Origin: Saprospiraceae bacterium
Lineage (GTDB): Bacteria; Bacteroidota; Bacteroidia; Chitinophagales; Saprospiraceae
Direction: 5' to 3'
Length of the DNA: 5,884 bases
Assembly (NCBI GenBank): GCA_023300255.1
Contig: JALZWC010000207.1
Location: 1 to 5,884 of the forward strand
Part shown: positions 5,832 through 5,884 of the stretch, piece after piece
Numbering within the stretch: position 1 is the stretch's first letter
How the letters are laid out: the number at the start of each line of letters is the position of its first letter
The notes under the pieces: generated by a model
Database searches by the model: none
Seen by the model: only the letters and a program-made list of their open reading frames with translations
Told to the model about the DNA's origin: nothing
Program-made: the position numbers and the translations under genes

Positions 5832-5862
5832 TGGCAGTTTAAAATGGCTAATTTATTCATAC
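5820..5862 (+). terminator. Stem-loop after the GEVED gene, probable terminator
   Basis: GAATAAATTGGC (5824-5835) pairs with GCTAATTTATTC (5847-5858), 12 bp with one G-U, around an 11-base loop. After one A-A mismatch the stem extends by GTA (5820-5822) with TAC (5860-5862). It starts 21 bases after the stop codon. The stem is AT-rich and no clean U-tract follows, so termination would be weak; mRNA 3'-end protection is an alternative. Confidence 0.5.
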
Positions 5863-5884
5863 TACATGTGAACTAGAACAGAGA

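Overview
The window is AT-rich and looks like a Bacteroidota chromosome, probably from the Saprospiria or a related lineage of marine or gliding bacteria. It carries a gliding-motility-type (CHU_C, T9SS type B) C-terminal sorting domain, thrombospondin-type-3-like (TSP3) Asp-rich repeats, tandem Ig/PKD-like repeats with WSPxxGL and TTTYTVTV motifs, and a GEVED domain. These parts occur together mainly in that phylum. There is no Shine-Dalgarno sequence before the second gene, which also fits. The phylum is well supported; the class is an inference.

Layout: (1) Positions 1-3639, plus strand, are the 3' part of a very large secreted or surface protein whose start lies off the left edge. At least 1212 residues are visible: a 79-residue Asp-rich repeat, seven 72-76-residue Ig-like repeats, two copies of a ~187-residue module I cannot name, a Big_9/tandem-95-like domain, and the CHU_C sorting domain. 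(2) Positions 3640-4293 are a 654-bp gap with no convincing gene. It is dense in inverted and direct repeats and holds one good bidirectional intrinsic terminator. (3) Positions 4294-5799, plus strand, are a complete 501-residue secreted protein: signal peptide, cohesin-like beta-rich domain, 3.5 Cys/Asp-rich repeats, and a GEVED domain at the extreme C-terminus with no recognisable sorting domain after it. (4) Positions 5800-5884 hold a hairpin, one arm of a 19-bp inverted repeat, and a short word shared with the gap.

The two genes point the same way, but the long gap and the terminator suggest separate transcripts. Both products look like modular, calcium-binding, extracytoplasmic proteins for adhesion or matrix building. 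Nothing in the sequence gives either one an enzymatic activity. I see no tRNA, rRNA, CRISPR array, transposase, integrase or phage gene.

The least explained signals are a perfect 19-bp inverted repeat bracketing the second gene (4114-4132 and 5813-5831), the ordered alternation of two Ig-repeat subtypes in the first protein, its tandem ~187-residue module, and the missing sorting domain in the second protein. I found no clear evidence of a wholly new system.
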